Source: Tsukamurella pulmonis (GTDB lineage: Bacteria > Actinomycetota > Actinomycetes > Mycobacteriales > Mycobacteriaceae). From it: DNA of 64,000 nucleotides. Positions 1 through 8,771 of this stretch are shown piece by piece. Every line of letters starts with the position of its first letter. Within the stretch, counting starts at the first letter, position 1. Below the pieces are notes generated by a model. That model was not told where the DNA came from and did no database searches. It saw only the letters and a program-made list of their open reading frames with translations. A program made the translations under genes and the position numbers. The stretch is taken from contig NZ_FNLF01000002.1 of NCBI RefSeq assembly GCF_900103175.1, forward strand, positions 1,674,001 through 1,738,000, in the 5' to 3' direction.

Positions 1-10
1 GGTGCTGCGA

Positions 11-418
11 TCACAGAGCAGCAGGACGGGGACGGAACCCGAACCTGACCTCCGGGGAGTTCGCCACGTAGACGGTGCCGTCGAGCGAGATCCTCGTGTC
101 GTAGACGGGGATCGAGACGCCGGGAGCATCGAGGCAGCGCCCGTCGAGCAGGCTGAACGCCTGCTTCTTCAGCGGCGACTGCACGACGGGGAAGCCGCCG
201 CGGTCGCCGACGATGCCGCGCGAGAGCACCGCCGCCCGCCCGATCGGATCGATGTTGCCGATGGCGCGGATGCTGTCGTCGGCCAGCCGGAACAGGGCGA
301 CCTGGGCACCGTCGGGCAGGAGGACGGCGACGCCGCGCAGGGGCTCGAGCCGGGAGGCGGGGCACGCCGCGGTCCAGTCCCGGGTCCAGCGGTGCAGGTC
401 GAAGGGGGCGGTGGTCAT
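11..418 (-). CDS. nirD: Nitrite reductase (NADH) small subunit NirD
   Basis: 135-residue Rieske-type ferredoxin-fold subunit that partners NirB in the cytoplasmic six-electron reduction of nitrite to ammonium. The protein begins MTTAPFDLHRWT and contains the family block GDRGGFPVVQSPLKKQAF, followed by CLDAPGVSIPVYDTRI. The Rieske Cys/His ligands are absent, as is usual for NirD. Its ATG overlaps the nirB stop by four bases (ATGA), so the two are translationally coupled and should be made in a fixed ratio. Length matches the family (100-140 residues). Only 10 bases of the window follow the stop, so whether the operon continues is not visible. Identification rests on the sequence block and on the neighbour. 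Confidence 0.93.
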   Translation of the reverse strand: MTTAPFDLHRWTRDWTAACPASRLEPLRGVAVLLPDGAQVALFRLADDSIRAIGNIDPIGRAAVLSRGIVGDRGGFPVVQSPLKKQAFSLLDGRCLDAPGVSIPVYDTRISLDGTVYVANSPEVRFGFRPRPAAL

Positions 419-2952
419 GCGTGGTCCTTCCTCGCGGGCATCGACGGGGTGGGGGTGCCCAGCAGGATCGGCACCTTGCGGCCGTTCTTCTCCCCGAAGT
501 CGACCGTCGGGTCGGGGGCGCCGGGGGCGTTGACGAACGAGACGAAACGGGCGAGCTTGTCCGGGTCGTCGAGGACGCCCTTCCACTCGCAGCCGTAGCC
601 GTCGACGTGCCGCTCCACGGTTGCCTCGAAGTCGGCGTTGAGGCCGAGGGCGTCGTCGACGACGACCTCGCGCAGCCGGTCGATGCCCCCGTCGAGCGAC
701 TCCAACCACGGGGCCGTGCGCTGCAGCCGGTCCGCGGTGCGGATGTAGTACATGAGGTACCGGTCGACGTACTTGATCAGAGTCTCGGAATCCAGGTCGC
801 TCGCGAGCAGTTGCGCGTGCTTGGGCGTCATGCCGCCGTTGCCGCCCACGTAGAGGTTCCAGCCGGATTCGGTGGCGATGACCCCCACGTCCTTGCCGCG
901 GGCCTCCGCGCATTCGCGGGCGCAGCCGGAGACACCCATCTTGATCTTGTGCGGCGAGCGCAGGCCGCGGTAGCGCAGCTCCAGGTCGATCGCCATCTGC
1001 ACCGAGTCCTGCTGGCCGTACCGGCACCAGTCGCTGCCCACGCAGCTCTTGACGGTGCGCAGCGACTTGCCGTAGGCCTGGCCGGATTCCATGCCGGCGT
1101 CCACCAGGCGCCGCCAGATCAGGGGCAGCTGGTCGACGGTGGCGCCGAACATGTCGATCCGCTGGCCGCCGGTGATCTTGGTGTACAGCCCGAAGTCGCG
1201 GGCGATCTCGCCGATCACGATGAGCTGCTCCGCGGTCACGTCGCCGCCCGGCATGCGCGGCACCACCGAGTAGGTGCCGTTGCGCTGGATGTTCGCCAGG
1301 AAGTGGTCGTTGCTGTCCTGCAGCGACGCCTGCTCGCCGGAGAGGATGTGGTCGGAGCTGGTGGACGCGAGGATCGAGGCCACCGTCGGCTTGCAGAGAT
1401 CGCAGCCCGTGCCCGAACCGAACCGCTCGATCAGGCCGGAGAAGGTGCGGATCCCGCTGGCCTGCACCAGCTCGAAGAGCTCCGCGCGGGACTGGGTGAA
1501 GTGCTCGCACAGCGACTTCGAGACGGTGACGCCCTCGGACTCGAGCAGCTGCGAGAGCAGCGGCACGCAGGACCCGCAGGACGTTCCGGCGTTGGTGCAG
1601 CCCTTGAGCTCGGCGACCGTGCACGCGCCATCGGCGATCGCCGCGCACAGCGTGCCCTTGGAGACGTCGTTGCACGAGCAGACCTGCGCCGCGTCGGGGA
1701 GCGCACCCACGCCGATGCCGGGTGCGCCGTCGCTCGCCGGTGCGATGAGCGACACCGGGTCGCCCGGCAGCGACGAGCCGACCAGCGGGCGCAGCACGCC
1801 GTACTGCGAGGCGTCGCCGACCAGGACGCCGCCGAGCAGCGTGGAGGCGTCGTCGGAGAGCACCAGCTTGGCGTACGTGCCGCCGATCGGGTCGCTGACC
1901 ACGACGTCGAGGGCGCCGGGCGTGGTGCCGAGCGCGTCGCCGAACGAGGCCACGTCGACACCGAGCAGCTTGAGCTTGGTGGACAGGTCCGCGCCCGGGA
2001 ACTGCGCGTCGCCGCCGAGCAGGCGATCGGCGACCACCTCGGCGGTCGCGTAACCGGGCCCGACGAGGCCGTAGCAGCGGCCCTCGATCGCGGCGACCTC
2101 GCCGATGGCGTGGACGTCGGGATCGGAGGTGGCACAGGCGAGGTCGGTGATGACGCCGCCGCGCTCGCCCACCTCGATGCCGGCCTCGCGGGCCAGCTCG
2201 TCACGGGGCCGCACACCGGCGGCGAAGACGACGACCGCGGCGTTCACCACACTCTCGTCCTTGAGCGTGACGGCCAGGCCGTGCTCGGCGGCGGCGATGT
2301 CGGTGGTGCCCGACGAGAGCGTGATGTCGATGCCGAGCTCGCCGATCATCCGCGCCAGGTGCTCGCCGCCGCCGGTGTCCACCTGCTGCGGCATCAGCCG
2401 CGGATTGACCTCCACGACGTGCGGCCGCAGGCCCAGGGTGCGCAGCGCGTTCGCCGCCTCCAGGCCGAGCAGGCCGCCGCCGACGACCATGCCGACCGGC
2501 TCGGCCGAGCGCGCGAGCGCCGACTCGGCGTCGGCACGGATCGCGTCCAGGTCGTCGAGGGTGCGGTAGACGTGACATCCGGGCAGATCATGGCCCGGAA
2601 CCGGCGGGACGAAGGCGTAGGAGCCGGTGGCGAGCACCAGCGCGTCGTAGGCGATCGGGCCGTCGTCCGTCGTGACGGTGCGGGCGGCGCGGTCGATGCC
2701 CGTCACCTTCGCGCCCAGACGCAGCTCCACCGACGGATCGCCCGCGTAGTCGTTGCCCGCGAGCGCCAGCTCGGAGCGGTCCCAGGTCCCGACGTAGGAC
2801 GACAGGCCCACGCGGTCGTAGGCACCGTCGGCCTCCTCGCCCAGGACGACGATGCGCCAGGCTCCCGCCTCGTCGCGGGCGCGCAGCGCCTCCACGAACC
2901 GGTGGCCGACCATGCCGTGCCCCACCACCACGACGGTGCGCTGGGTGACCAT
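415..2952 (-). CDS. nirB: Nitrite reductase (NADH) large subunit NirB
   Basis: 845-residue assimilatory nitrite reductase that transfers electrons from NAD(P)H through FAD, [2Fe-2S] and [4Fe-4S]/siroheme to nitrite. In order: an FAD Rossmann motif (VVVGHGMVGHR, near residue 8), an NAD Rossmann motif (VVGGGLLGLEAANAL), a BFD-like [2Fe-2S] domain (C425SC427 and the following GTSCGSC), a second CDLC segment, then the siroheme/4Fe-4S cysteines C637-x5-C643 and C677-x3-C681. The ATG at 2952 was chosen over an upstream in-frame start because GAGAGGAGAGG lies just before it and VTQRTVVVVGHGM is the normal N-terminus. Length matches mycobacterial NirB (about 850). It follows the MobA-MoeA gene after a 126-base gap that may hold its own promoter. 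Confidence 0.96.
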   Translation of the reverse strand: MVTQRTVVVVGHGMVGHRFVEALRARDEAGAWRIVVLGEEADGAYDRVGLSSYVGTWDRSELALAGNDYAGDPSVELRLGAKVTGIDRAARTVTTDDGPIAYDALVLATGSYAFVPPVPGHDLPGCHVYRTLDDLDAIRADAESALARSAEPVGMVVGGGLLGLEAANALRTLGLRPHVVEVNPRLMPQQVDTGGGEHLARMIGELGIDITLSSGTTDIAAAEHGLAVTLKDESVVNAAVVVFAAGVRPRDELAREAGIEVGERGGVITDLACATSDPDVHAIGEVAAIEGRCYGLVGPGYATAEVVADRLLGGDAQFPGADLSTKLKLLGVDVASFGDALGTTPGALDVVVSDPIGGTYAKLVLSDDASTLLGGVLVGDASQYGVLRPLVGSSLPGDPVSLIAPASDGAPGIGVGALPDAAQVCSCNDVSKGTLCAAIADGACTVAELKGCTNAGTSCGSCVPLLSQLLESEGVTVSKSLCEHFTQSRAELFELVQASGIRTFSGLIERFGSGTGCDLCKPTVASILASTSSDHILSGEQASLQDSNDHFLANIQRNGTYSVVPRMPGGDVTAEQLIVIGEIARDFGLYTKITGGQRIDMFGATVDQLPLIWRRLVDAGMESGQAYGKSLRTVKSCVGSDWCRYGQQDSVQMAIDLELRYRGLRSPHKIKMGVSGCARECAEARGKDVGVIATESGWNLYVGGNGGMTPKHAQLLASDLDSETLIKYVDRYLMYYIRTADRLQRTAPWLESLDGGIDRLREVVVDDALGLNADFEATVERHVDGYGCEWKGVLDDPDKLARFVSFVNAPGAPDPTVDFGEKNGRKVPILLGTPTPSMPARKDHA

Positions 2953-2986
2953 GGACCTCTCCTCTCGACGGGAACCGTTGGCTCCG

Positions 2987-3039
2987 AATCTAAGGAGGCG
3001 GTGTTGCGGGGTTGTGCCGCCGTGTTGCCCGTCGATCAC
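2987..3039 (-). promoter_or_regulatory. Possible nirB promoter with weak GlnR-like site
   Basis: In the 126-base gap before nirB, the minus strand reads TAGATT (2992-2987), a -10-like TANNNT hexamer 34 bases before the nirB ATG. Further upstream is GTGAT-n6-GCAAC (3039-3024), one base away from the AC-n9-AC type of GlnR half-site pair reported for actinobacteria. This would let nirBD be transcribed apart from the nitrate reductase genes. The match is weak and unproven. Confidence 0.27.
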
Positions 3040-3078
3040 GCCTTCCTCACGGACGGCGGCGTGCCCTCGTGAGGAGGC

Positions 3079-4761
3079 TCAGGCCAGGCGTTCGACGAGT
3101 TCGCCGGCCTGCGCCAGCGGCGGGACCAGCGCCACCGCGCGGCGGCCCACGGCATCGCGCAGGTGCGGGGTCGCGACGGTCGCGGGCAGGCGCCACCGGC
3201 CGGCGCCGTCGGGCTCGACGGGGAGCATCCGCCAGCGGTCGTCCGGGTTCGGGTCCGCGAGTTCGAGGAGTTCAGCAGCGCGGGCGGGCTCGTCCAGCAG
3301 CGCCTCGCGCAGCGGCCGCGCGAGCAGTGCCGCCCCGAGCACCGCGGCCATCGGGTTGCCGCCCAATCCCAGCACGATCGGCCCGCCGGGCACCGCGGCC
3401 ACGAGCAGGGAACCGCCGGGGCGTACGTCCACCCCATCGACGAGCACGGTGGCATCCGCGCGGTCGAGGGCGCCGCGCAGGCCGTCCGCCGCACCGCGGC
3501 CGGTGGCACCGATGACCGCCACGACGTCGGCCTCGACCGGGCGCAGTGCCGCCTCGAAGGGGTCGGGTGCGTCGGGCAGGTGCGGGCCGCGGGCGACGCG
3601 GCAGCCGGCCGCCTCCAGGGTCGCGGCGACCGGGGCCCACGCGGTCTCGGGCAGGCCGGTCCCGTCGGTGGCGCCGACCTCGTCCCCGGAGGTGTGCAGG
3701 CGCACGCGCACCGGGCCCCGTGCGGGCGCCGCGGGCACCCCCGCGGCCGCGGCGAGTGAGAGCGCCGCCGCGTCGATCGCGGTACCGGCGGGGAGAAGCG
3801 GTGCGCCCGCGGGCCACGCGGAGCCCGTGCGCCGCAGGTCGTTCCGGTCGGTGCGCGCGGAGGTCAGGAGCGCCCCGTCGCGGAGGATCTCCTCGTCGCG
3901 CACGACCCTGTCGGCGCCCGTGGGGAGCCGGGCTCCGGTGGCGATGCGCACCGCCGTCCCCGGGGCGAGGCCGGGCGTGGCGTGCCCCGCCAGCGCGGCA
4001 CCGTCGACGGGGCGCCACGGCGACGGGCCGGCCACGGCCCACCCGTCCATCGCGGACTGGTCGAACGGCGGGAACGGTGCGGCCGCGACCAGCGGTGCGG
4101 CCAGCACGGCGCCGGGCACGAGCGGGCCGGTGACGGCGGGGAGCGGGCGGAGCGTCGCGCGCAGGAGGCGGCGCACGGCGTGCGGGGAGGCGAGGGCGCG
4201 GTCCAGGTCCTCCGGGGTGTCGACATCGGTGAGGGGCAGCCGCATCCGAGGCGCGTCCGGCGGGATGATCGTGCGGACGGGAGCGCCGTCCCGGCGGGCG
4301 ATCCCGGCCAGCGCGGCGCGCAGCGCGGCGGTGTCCCAGACGGCGAGCAGGTACTGGGGCCTACCGTGCGCGTCCTCCGCGAGAGCCACCGGTGCACCGG
4401 AGGCGGCGCGGAGCGCGGCCAGGCGGACCAGGTGCGCCGGAGCGAGGTCAGGAACGTCCGCGGCGAGCACGGCGACGGTGCGCGCCGCGGCGGGAACGGC
4501 GGTGAGTCCCGCCGCGATCGCGGCGAGCGGACCGCCGCCCGGCGGGTCCTCGCGGACGACGACGACCCCGTCGGGCACCGCGCGGGGCGGGCCCACCACG
4601 ACGGTCGGGGCGCCGGCGGCCGCCTCGAGCGCGGCGTCGAGCAGCCGGCGCCCGCCGACCACGAGCTCCGGCTTGTCCCGGCCCAGGCGGCGCGCGCTCC
4701 CACCGGCCACGACGACGGCCGCGTCCAGGGACGCGGCCGGGGCGTGGTCAGTAGACGTCAC
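3079..4761 (-). CDS. MobA-MoeA fusion, molybdenum cofactor biosynthesis
   Basis: 560-residue protein that joins two molybdenum-cofactor enzymes. Residues 1-190 are a MobA-like nucleotidyltransferase with the signature VVAGGSARRLGRDKPEL and the metal-binding AADVPDL, expected to attach a nucleotide to molybdopterin. Residues 195-560 are MoeA-like, expected to insert molybdate, with FDQSAMDGWAV near 235 and SGDEV near 358. Two MoeA motifs are degenerate: the usual GGxSxGxxD reads GATGRGAAD, and the usual LPGNPVS reads LGGNPMA. The GTG at 4761 overlaps the end of the nitrate reductase gene by 14 bases, so it was taken as the start; no ATG lies nearby. The position directly behind a molybdoenzyme gene suggests a dedicated cofactor supplier. 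Whether the MoeA half is catalytic is uncertain. Confidence 0.85.
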   Translation of the reverse strand: MTSTDHAPAASLDAAVVVAGGSARRLGRDKPELVVGGRRLLDAALEAAAGAPTVVVGPPRAVPDGVVVVREDPPGGGPLAAIAAGLTAVPAAARTVAVLAADVPDLAPAHLVRLAALRAASGAPVALAEDAHGRPQYLLAVWDTAALRAALAGIARRDGAPVRTIIPPDAPRMRLPLTDVDTPEDLDRALASPHAVRRLLRATLRPLPAVTGPLVPGAVLAAPLVAAAPFPPFDQSAMDGWAVAGPSPWRPVDGAALAGHATPGLAPGTAVRIATGARLPTGADRVVRDEEILRDGALLTSARTDRNDLRRTGSAWPAGAPLLPAGTAIDAAALSLAAAAGVPAAPARGPVRVRLHTSGDEVGATDGTGLPETAWAPVAATLEAAGCRVARGPHLPDAPDPFEAALRPVEADVVAVIGATGRGAADGLRGALDRADATVLVDGVDVRPGGSLLVAAVPGGPIVLGLGGNPMAAVLGAALLARPLREALLDEPARAAELLELADPNPDDRWRMLPVEPDGAGRWRLPATVATPHLRDAVGRRAVALVPPLAQAGELVERLA

Positions 4762-7700
4762 GCACGTATCTCCCTTCGGCGGACAGCGCCGCCACGTAGG
4801 CGTCCGCGCTGCGCGGCGCCATGTGGCCGTGTTCGGCGACGATACCGCGCAGGGCCTCGTCCACGTCGCGGGCCATGCGGGCGGCGTCGCCGCAGACGTA
4901 CAGGTGGGCGCCGCGGCGGATCCAGTCCCAGAGTTCGGCGGCGTGCTCGCGCATCCGGTCCTGCACGTACACCTTCCGTGCGGTGTCGCGGGAGAAGGCG
5001 GTGTCCACCCGGGTGAGGACGCCCTCGGCGGCGAGCGCGTCGAGTTCGGCGCGGTAGTAGAAGTCGGTGGCCTCGTGCTGCTCGCCGAAGAACAGCCAGT
5101 TCTCACCCGCGGCGTCCGCGTGCGCGCGCTCGTGCAGGAAGCCGCGGAACGGGGCGATGCCGGTGCCCGGGCCGATCATGACGACCGGGATCGCCGGGTC
5201 CTCCGGGGGCAGGAAGGCGCGGGTCGGCTGCACGAAGACGTCGACCTCGTCGCCCTCGCCGAGGCTCGCGAGGTGCGTCGAGCAGGCGCCGCCGCGGCGG
5301 CGCCCGTCACAGTCGAAGCCCACCACGGAGACGGTGATCGAGACCAGGTCGCGATCCTCGCGGGGACTCGACGAGATCGAGTACAGCCGCGGGGTCAGTG
5401 GGCGCAGCAGTGCCTCCCACTCCGCCGGCTCGGCGTGGACGGGGTGCGCGGCGAGCAGGTCGAGCAGCTGGCGGCCCCACGTCCACTCGGCGAACGAGGT
5501 GGGCTCGTCCAGGACCGCGCGCAGCGCGTCGCCGTGTTCGCACCGGTCGGCGACGAAGCGCAGCAGCTCGGGCGTGATCCGCGTGAGGTCCTTGCGGTCG
5601 AGCTCCACCGCATCACGGTCCACGCCGGTGCGGGCGCAGAACTCCTCGATCACGGCGCCGGAGTTCACCGGCCAGATCCCCAGCGCGTCGCCGGCGCGGT
5701 AGGACAGCTCATCGGCGGGCAGCGCGAAGGTGAAGCGGCGCACGTCCTTCGCCGAGCCGTCGCCCGAGAGTCGTTCGGACGCCACGAGCGCGGTGCGCAG
5801 CGGGCGGGTTCGGGTGTAGCCGGCAGGCTCCGGTGCGGGCGGCGGCGCCGGCGACGCCTCGGGATCGAGCGCGGTGACCACCGCACCGAGCCAGGAGGCG
5901 GCGGTGTCGGCGTAGTCGGGTTCGCACGAGGCGCGGGGCGCGAGCCGGACCGCGCCGAGATGCTCGAGCCGGGCGTCGAGCTTGCGGGCGAAACCGCAGA
6001 AGTCCGCGTAGGACGGGTCACCGAAGCCCAGCACCGAGTACCGCAGGCCGTCCAGGTCGCCCGGCTCGGCCGCCGCCAGCGCGTCCCACAGGGCCACACC
6101 GTTGTCGGGCGCATCCCCGTCGCCGGTGGTGGCGACGAGGAAGACGACGGTGCCGCTGAGCTGCGCGGGCGCGATCTGCTCGGCGCCGACCACCGTCGCC
6201 GTCAGGCCCGCGCTGCGCAGCGCCGCGGCGCAGTCCACGGCGTACCCCTCGGCGGTGCCCGTCTGCGACGCCCAGACGACGGTCACCGTGGGCCCCGGAG
6301 CATCGGTCTCAGCCGGGGCGGACCCGTAGACCCCGGCGAGAACGCCTTCGAGCCACGCGCGGGCGATCGGGGCGAGCGGGGCGTCGCCGGGCACCGTCGG
6401 CACCCCCGACGGCGGCGCGACGCTCAGGCCGGTGAGCAGACCGCCGAGGTAGCCGGAGGCCTCGGCCGAGAGCTCGCCGGGGCCCGAGGCGTACGGCGCC
6501 AGGGCGGCCGCCAGCGGCGAGGCAGGGACGTCCACCGGCGGGGGCGGGTCCGCCGGGAGCGGCGTGAGCGCCACCGCGCTGACCTTGAACTCGGGCTGCA
6601 GGGATTCGGGATCGACGGCGTCGTTGGTCACCGCGTTCACGGCCACGTCCTCTCCGAAGGCGTCGGCGAAGTGCATGGGGGCGAAGCACACTCCGGGCCG
6701 CACCGCGTCGTCGACCTGCACCGGCAGGGTGGCGCCGCCGCGGCGGCTGGACACGCGCACCCGCGTCCCGGCGGTGAGGCCGTGGGCGGCGGCGTCGTCG
6801 GGGTGCACCTGCAGGAAGGGTTCGGGGTTGAGGCGATTGAGCTTGGCCACGCGCCCGGTCTTGGTCATCGTGTGCCACTGGTGCGCGAGGCGGCCGGTGG
6901 TGAGCACCATCGGGTACTCGTCGTCGGGCAGCTCGGCGGGCGGCAGGTACGGCCGGGGCAGGAACCGGGCGCGGCCCGACGGTGTCGCGAAGCGCGGACC
7001 TCGGGCGGGCGCGCCGGGATCGAGGTACCGGATCGGGTTGCGGTCGGGCCCGTCCGGGGCGGCGGGCCACTGCACGGGGCCGCGCGTGAGACGCGCGTGA
7101 TCGACCCCGCGTACGTCCCAGCCGGTGCGCGGGTTGTGGAACGCCTTGATCTCGTCGAAGACCGCGGCGGCGTCGGGGTAGTCGAAATCGGCGCCGTGGC
7201 CCAGCTCGGCGGCGACGAGGCAGATCAGTTTCCAGTCGGGGAGGGCCTCGCCGGGCGGCGGCGTCGCGGCCGCCGTGCGGGTCAGGCAGCGTTCGGAGTT
7301 GACCATCACTCCGTCCGTCTCGGACCAGAGTGCCGCGGGGAGAACGATATCGGCGTACGCGGAGGTCTCGGTGCCGGTGTAGGCGTCCTGCACGATCACT
7401 ACTTCCGCGGAGCGCAGCGCGTCGATCACGGTGGAGCGGTTGGCCATCGAGGCGACCGGGTTGCTGCAGATGATCCAGGCGGCTTTGATGTCGCCCGCGG
7501 CCATGTCCCGGTACATCTGCACGGTGCCCTGCCCGGCCGCGGTGCGGATCGTTCCCTCCGGCAGCCCCCAGAGCGCCTCGGTGTGCGCGCGGTCGGCGTC
7601 GTCGAGGACGGAGCGCTGTCCGGGGAGCCCCGGCCCCATGTAGCCCATCTCGCGGCCGCCCATCGCGTTCGGCTGACCGGTGAGGCTGAACGGGCCCGAG

Positions 7701-8662
7701 CCGGTGCGGCAGATCGCGCCGGTGGCCAGGTGCAGGTTGCACAGGGCGATCGTGTTCCAGGTGCCGTGCGTGGACTGGTTGAGTCCCATCGTCCAGAGGC
7801 TGGTCCAGTTCGCCGCGCCGCCGATGAGCTCCGCGGCCCGGGTGATGTCGTCGGCGGTGAGGCCGGTGATCTCGGCGACCCGCTCGACCGGGTAGTCCTC
7901 GAGGAAGGCGGGCATCGCGTCCCAGCCCTCGGTGTGGGCGTCGATGAAATCGCGGTCCAGGGCGTTGTTCTCGACCAGCAGCGCGAGAAGTCCGTTGAGC
8001 AGCGCGAGGTCGGTGCCCGGCCGCACGGCCAGGTGCAGGTCGGCCTTCGCCGCGGTGGCGGTGCGCCGGGGGTCGACGACGATGAGCTTCGCTCCGGCCT
8101 TGACCCGGTCCATCATCCGCAGGAACAGGATGGGGTGGCACTCGGCCATGTTGGCGCCCATGACGAGGAAGACGTCGGCGTGGTCGAGGTCGTCGTAGCT
8201 GCCGGGCGGACCGTCCGATCCGAGCGACTGCTTGTAGCCCGTCCCGGCGCTCGCCATGCACAGCCGCGAGTTGGACTCGATCCACTGGGTGCGCAGGAAT
8301 CCCTTCGCCAGCTTGGTCGCCAGGTACTGGGCCTCGAGCGTCATCTGCCCGCTGACGTACAGCGCGATCGCATCCGGGCCGTGCTCGTCCCGGATCGCCC
8401 GCAGGCGCCTCCCGGTGGCCGCGATCGCCTCTTCGAGGGCGACGGTGCCGCGCGCCCCGTCGCGGTCCTCCCGCAGCTCGGCGCGGGCCTGCCGGCCGCC
8501 CGCGGTGAGCAGGTCGACGGTGGTGGTGCCCTTGGTGCACAGTCGCCCGCGGTTGGCGGGGTGGTGCTTCGTGCCGACCGAGCCGGTGACGGCACCGTCG
8601 CGCACCTGCAGGGTGAGGCCGCACCCCACACCGCAGTACCCGCACACCGTCTCCACGTCCAT
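4748..8662 (-). CDS. Fused assimilatory nitrate reductase / sulfite reductase-type flavoprotein
   Basis: 1304-residue cytoplasmic enzyme that combines nitrate reduction with its own electron supply. The N-terminal part (1 to about 700) is a bis-MGD molybdopterin oxidoreductase with a [4Fe-4S] site (C7-x2-C10-x3-C14 and C42), as in NarB/NasA. It is followed by a flavodoxin-like FMN domain (VVWASQTGTAEGYA near 790) and a CysJ/P450-reductase-type FAD/NAD(P)H module (RLYSISSSPRED, then GPGTGIAPFRGF near 1165), ending in a C-terminal tyrosine typical of that family. The product, nitrite, is used by NirBD encoded downstream. This fusion is known in other actinobacteria. It is the first gene of the operon, with a candidate GlnR site about 45 bases upstream. 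Confidence 0.93.
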   Translation of the reverse strand: MDVETVCGYCGVGCGLTLQVRDGAVTGSVGTKHHPANRGRLCTKGTTTVDLLTAGGRQARAELREDRDGARGTVALEEAIAATGRRLRAIRDEHGPDAIALYVSGQMTLEAQYLATKLAKGFLRTQWIESNSRLCMASAGTGYKQSLGSDGPPGSYDDLDHADVFLVMGANMAECHPILFLRMMDRVKAGAKLIVVDPRRTATAAKADLHLAVRPGTDLALLNGLLALLVENNALDRDFIDAHTEGWDAMPAFLEDYPVERVAEITGLTADDITRAAELIGGAANWTSLWTMGLNQSTHGTWNTIALCNLHLATGAICRTGSGPFSLTGQPNAMGGREMGYMGPGLPGQRSVLDDADRAHTEALWGLPEGTIRTAAGQGTVQMYRDMAAGDIKAAWIICSNPVASMANRSTVIDALRSAEVVIVQDAYTGTETSAYADIVLPAALWSETDGVMVNSERCLTRTAAATPPPGEALPDWKLICLVAAELGHGADFDYPDAAAVFDEIKAFHNPRTGWDVRGVDHARLTRGPVQWPAAPDGPDRNPIRYLDPGAPARGPRFATPSGRARFLPRPYLPPAELPDDEYPMVLTTGRLAHQWHTMTKTGRVAKLNRLNPEPFLQVHPDDAAAHGLTAGTRVRVSSRRGGATLPVQVDDAVRPGVCFAPMHFADAFGEDVAVNAVTNDAVDPESLQPEFKVSAVALTPLPADPPPPVDVPASPLAAALAPYASGPGELSAEASGYLGGLLTGLSVAPPSGVPTVPGDAPLAPIARAWLEGVLAGVYGSAPAETDAPGPTVTVVWASQTGTAEGYAVDCAAALRSAGLTATVVGAEQIAPAQLSGTVVFLVATTGDGDAPDNGVALWDALAAAEPGDLDGLRYSVLGFGDPSYADFCGFARKLDARLEHLGAVRLAPRASCEPDYADTAASWLGAVVTALDPEASPAPPPAPEPAGYTRTRPLRTALVASERLSGDGSAKDVRRFTFALPADELSYRAGDALGIWPVNSGAVIEEFCARTGVDRDAVELDRKDLTRITPELLRFVADRCEHGDALRAVLDEPTSFAEWTWGRQLLDLLAAHPVHAEPAEWEALLRPLTPRLYSISSSPREDRDLVSITVSVVGFDCDGRRRGGACSTHLASLGEGDEVDVFVQPTRAFLPPEDPAIPVVMIGPGTGIAPFRGFLHERAHADAAGENWLFFGEQHEATDFYYRAELDALAAEGVLTRVDTAFSRDTARKVYVQDRMREHAAELWDWIRRGAHLYVCGDAARMARDVDEALRGIVAEHGHMAPRSADAYVAALSAEGRYVRDVY

Positions 8663-8706
8663 GCCGCCACGGTGCCTGCGCGGTGTTTCCGGGGTCGGGC
8701 CGGATT

Positions 8707-8722
8707 GTTACGGCGATGTCAC
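8707..8722 (-). promoter_or_regulatory. Candidate GlnR-binding site upstream of nitrate reductase
   Basis: The minus strand reads GTGAC-ATCGCC-GTAAC, two half-sites separated by six bases (AC-n9-AC spacing). This fits the consensus described for the nitrogen regulator GlnR in Streptomyces and mycobacteria. The pair sits 45-60 bases before the start of a nitrate assimilation operon, which is the expected place for GlnR activation. The sequence match is seen directly; the regulator itself is not in the window. Confidence 0.45.
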
Positions 8723-8771
8723 CGGCTCCGCGCTGGCGGCTGTCGCTGCTCATGAGATCGCGCTCGCCGGC

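Noticed and set aside
421-3072. An 883-codon plus-strand open frame opposite nirB
   Set aside because: No recognisable motif and complete overlap with nirB, whose cofactor cysteines are intact. Long antisense frames are expected at this GC content.
4748-8662. Formate dehydrogenase as an alternative identity for the molybdopterin enzyme
   Set aside because: The CysJ-like flavoprotein fusion and the adjacent nirBD genes point to assimilatory nitrate reductase.
2852-8755. A 1967-codon open frame on the plus strand opposite the nitrate reductase and MobA-MoeA genes
   Set aside because: Its product is low-complexity Arg/Ala/Gly-rich sequence without domains. It is the antisense shadow of two well-supported genes in GC-rich DNA.
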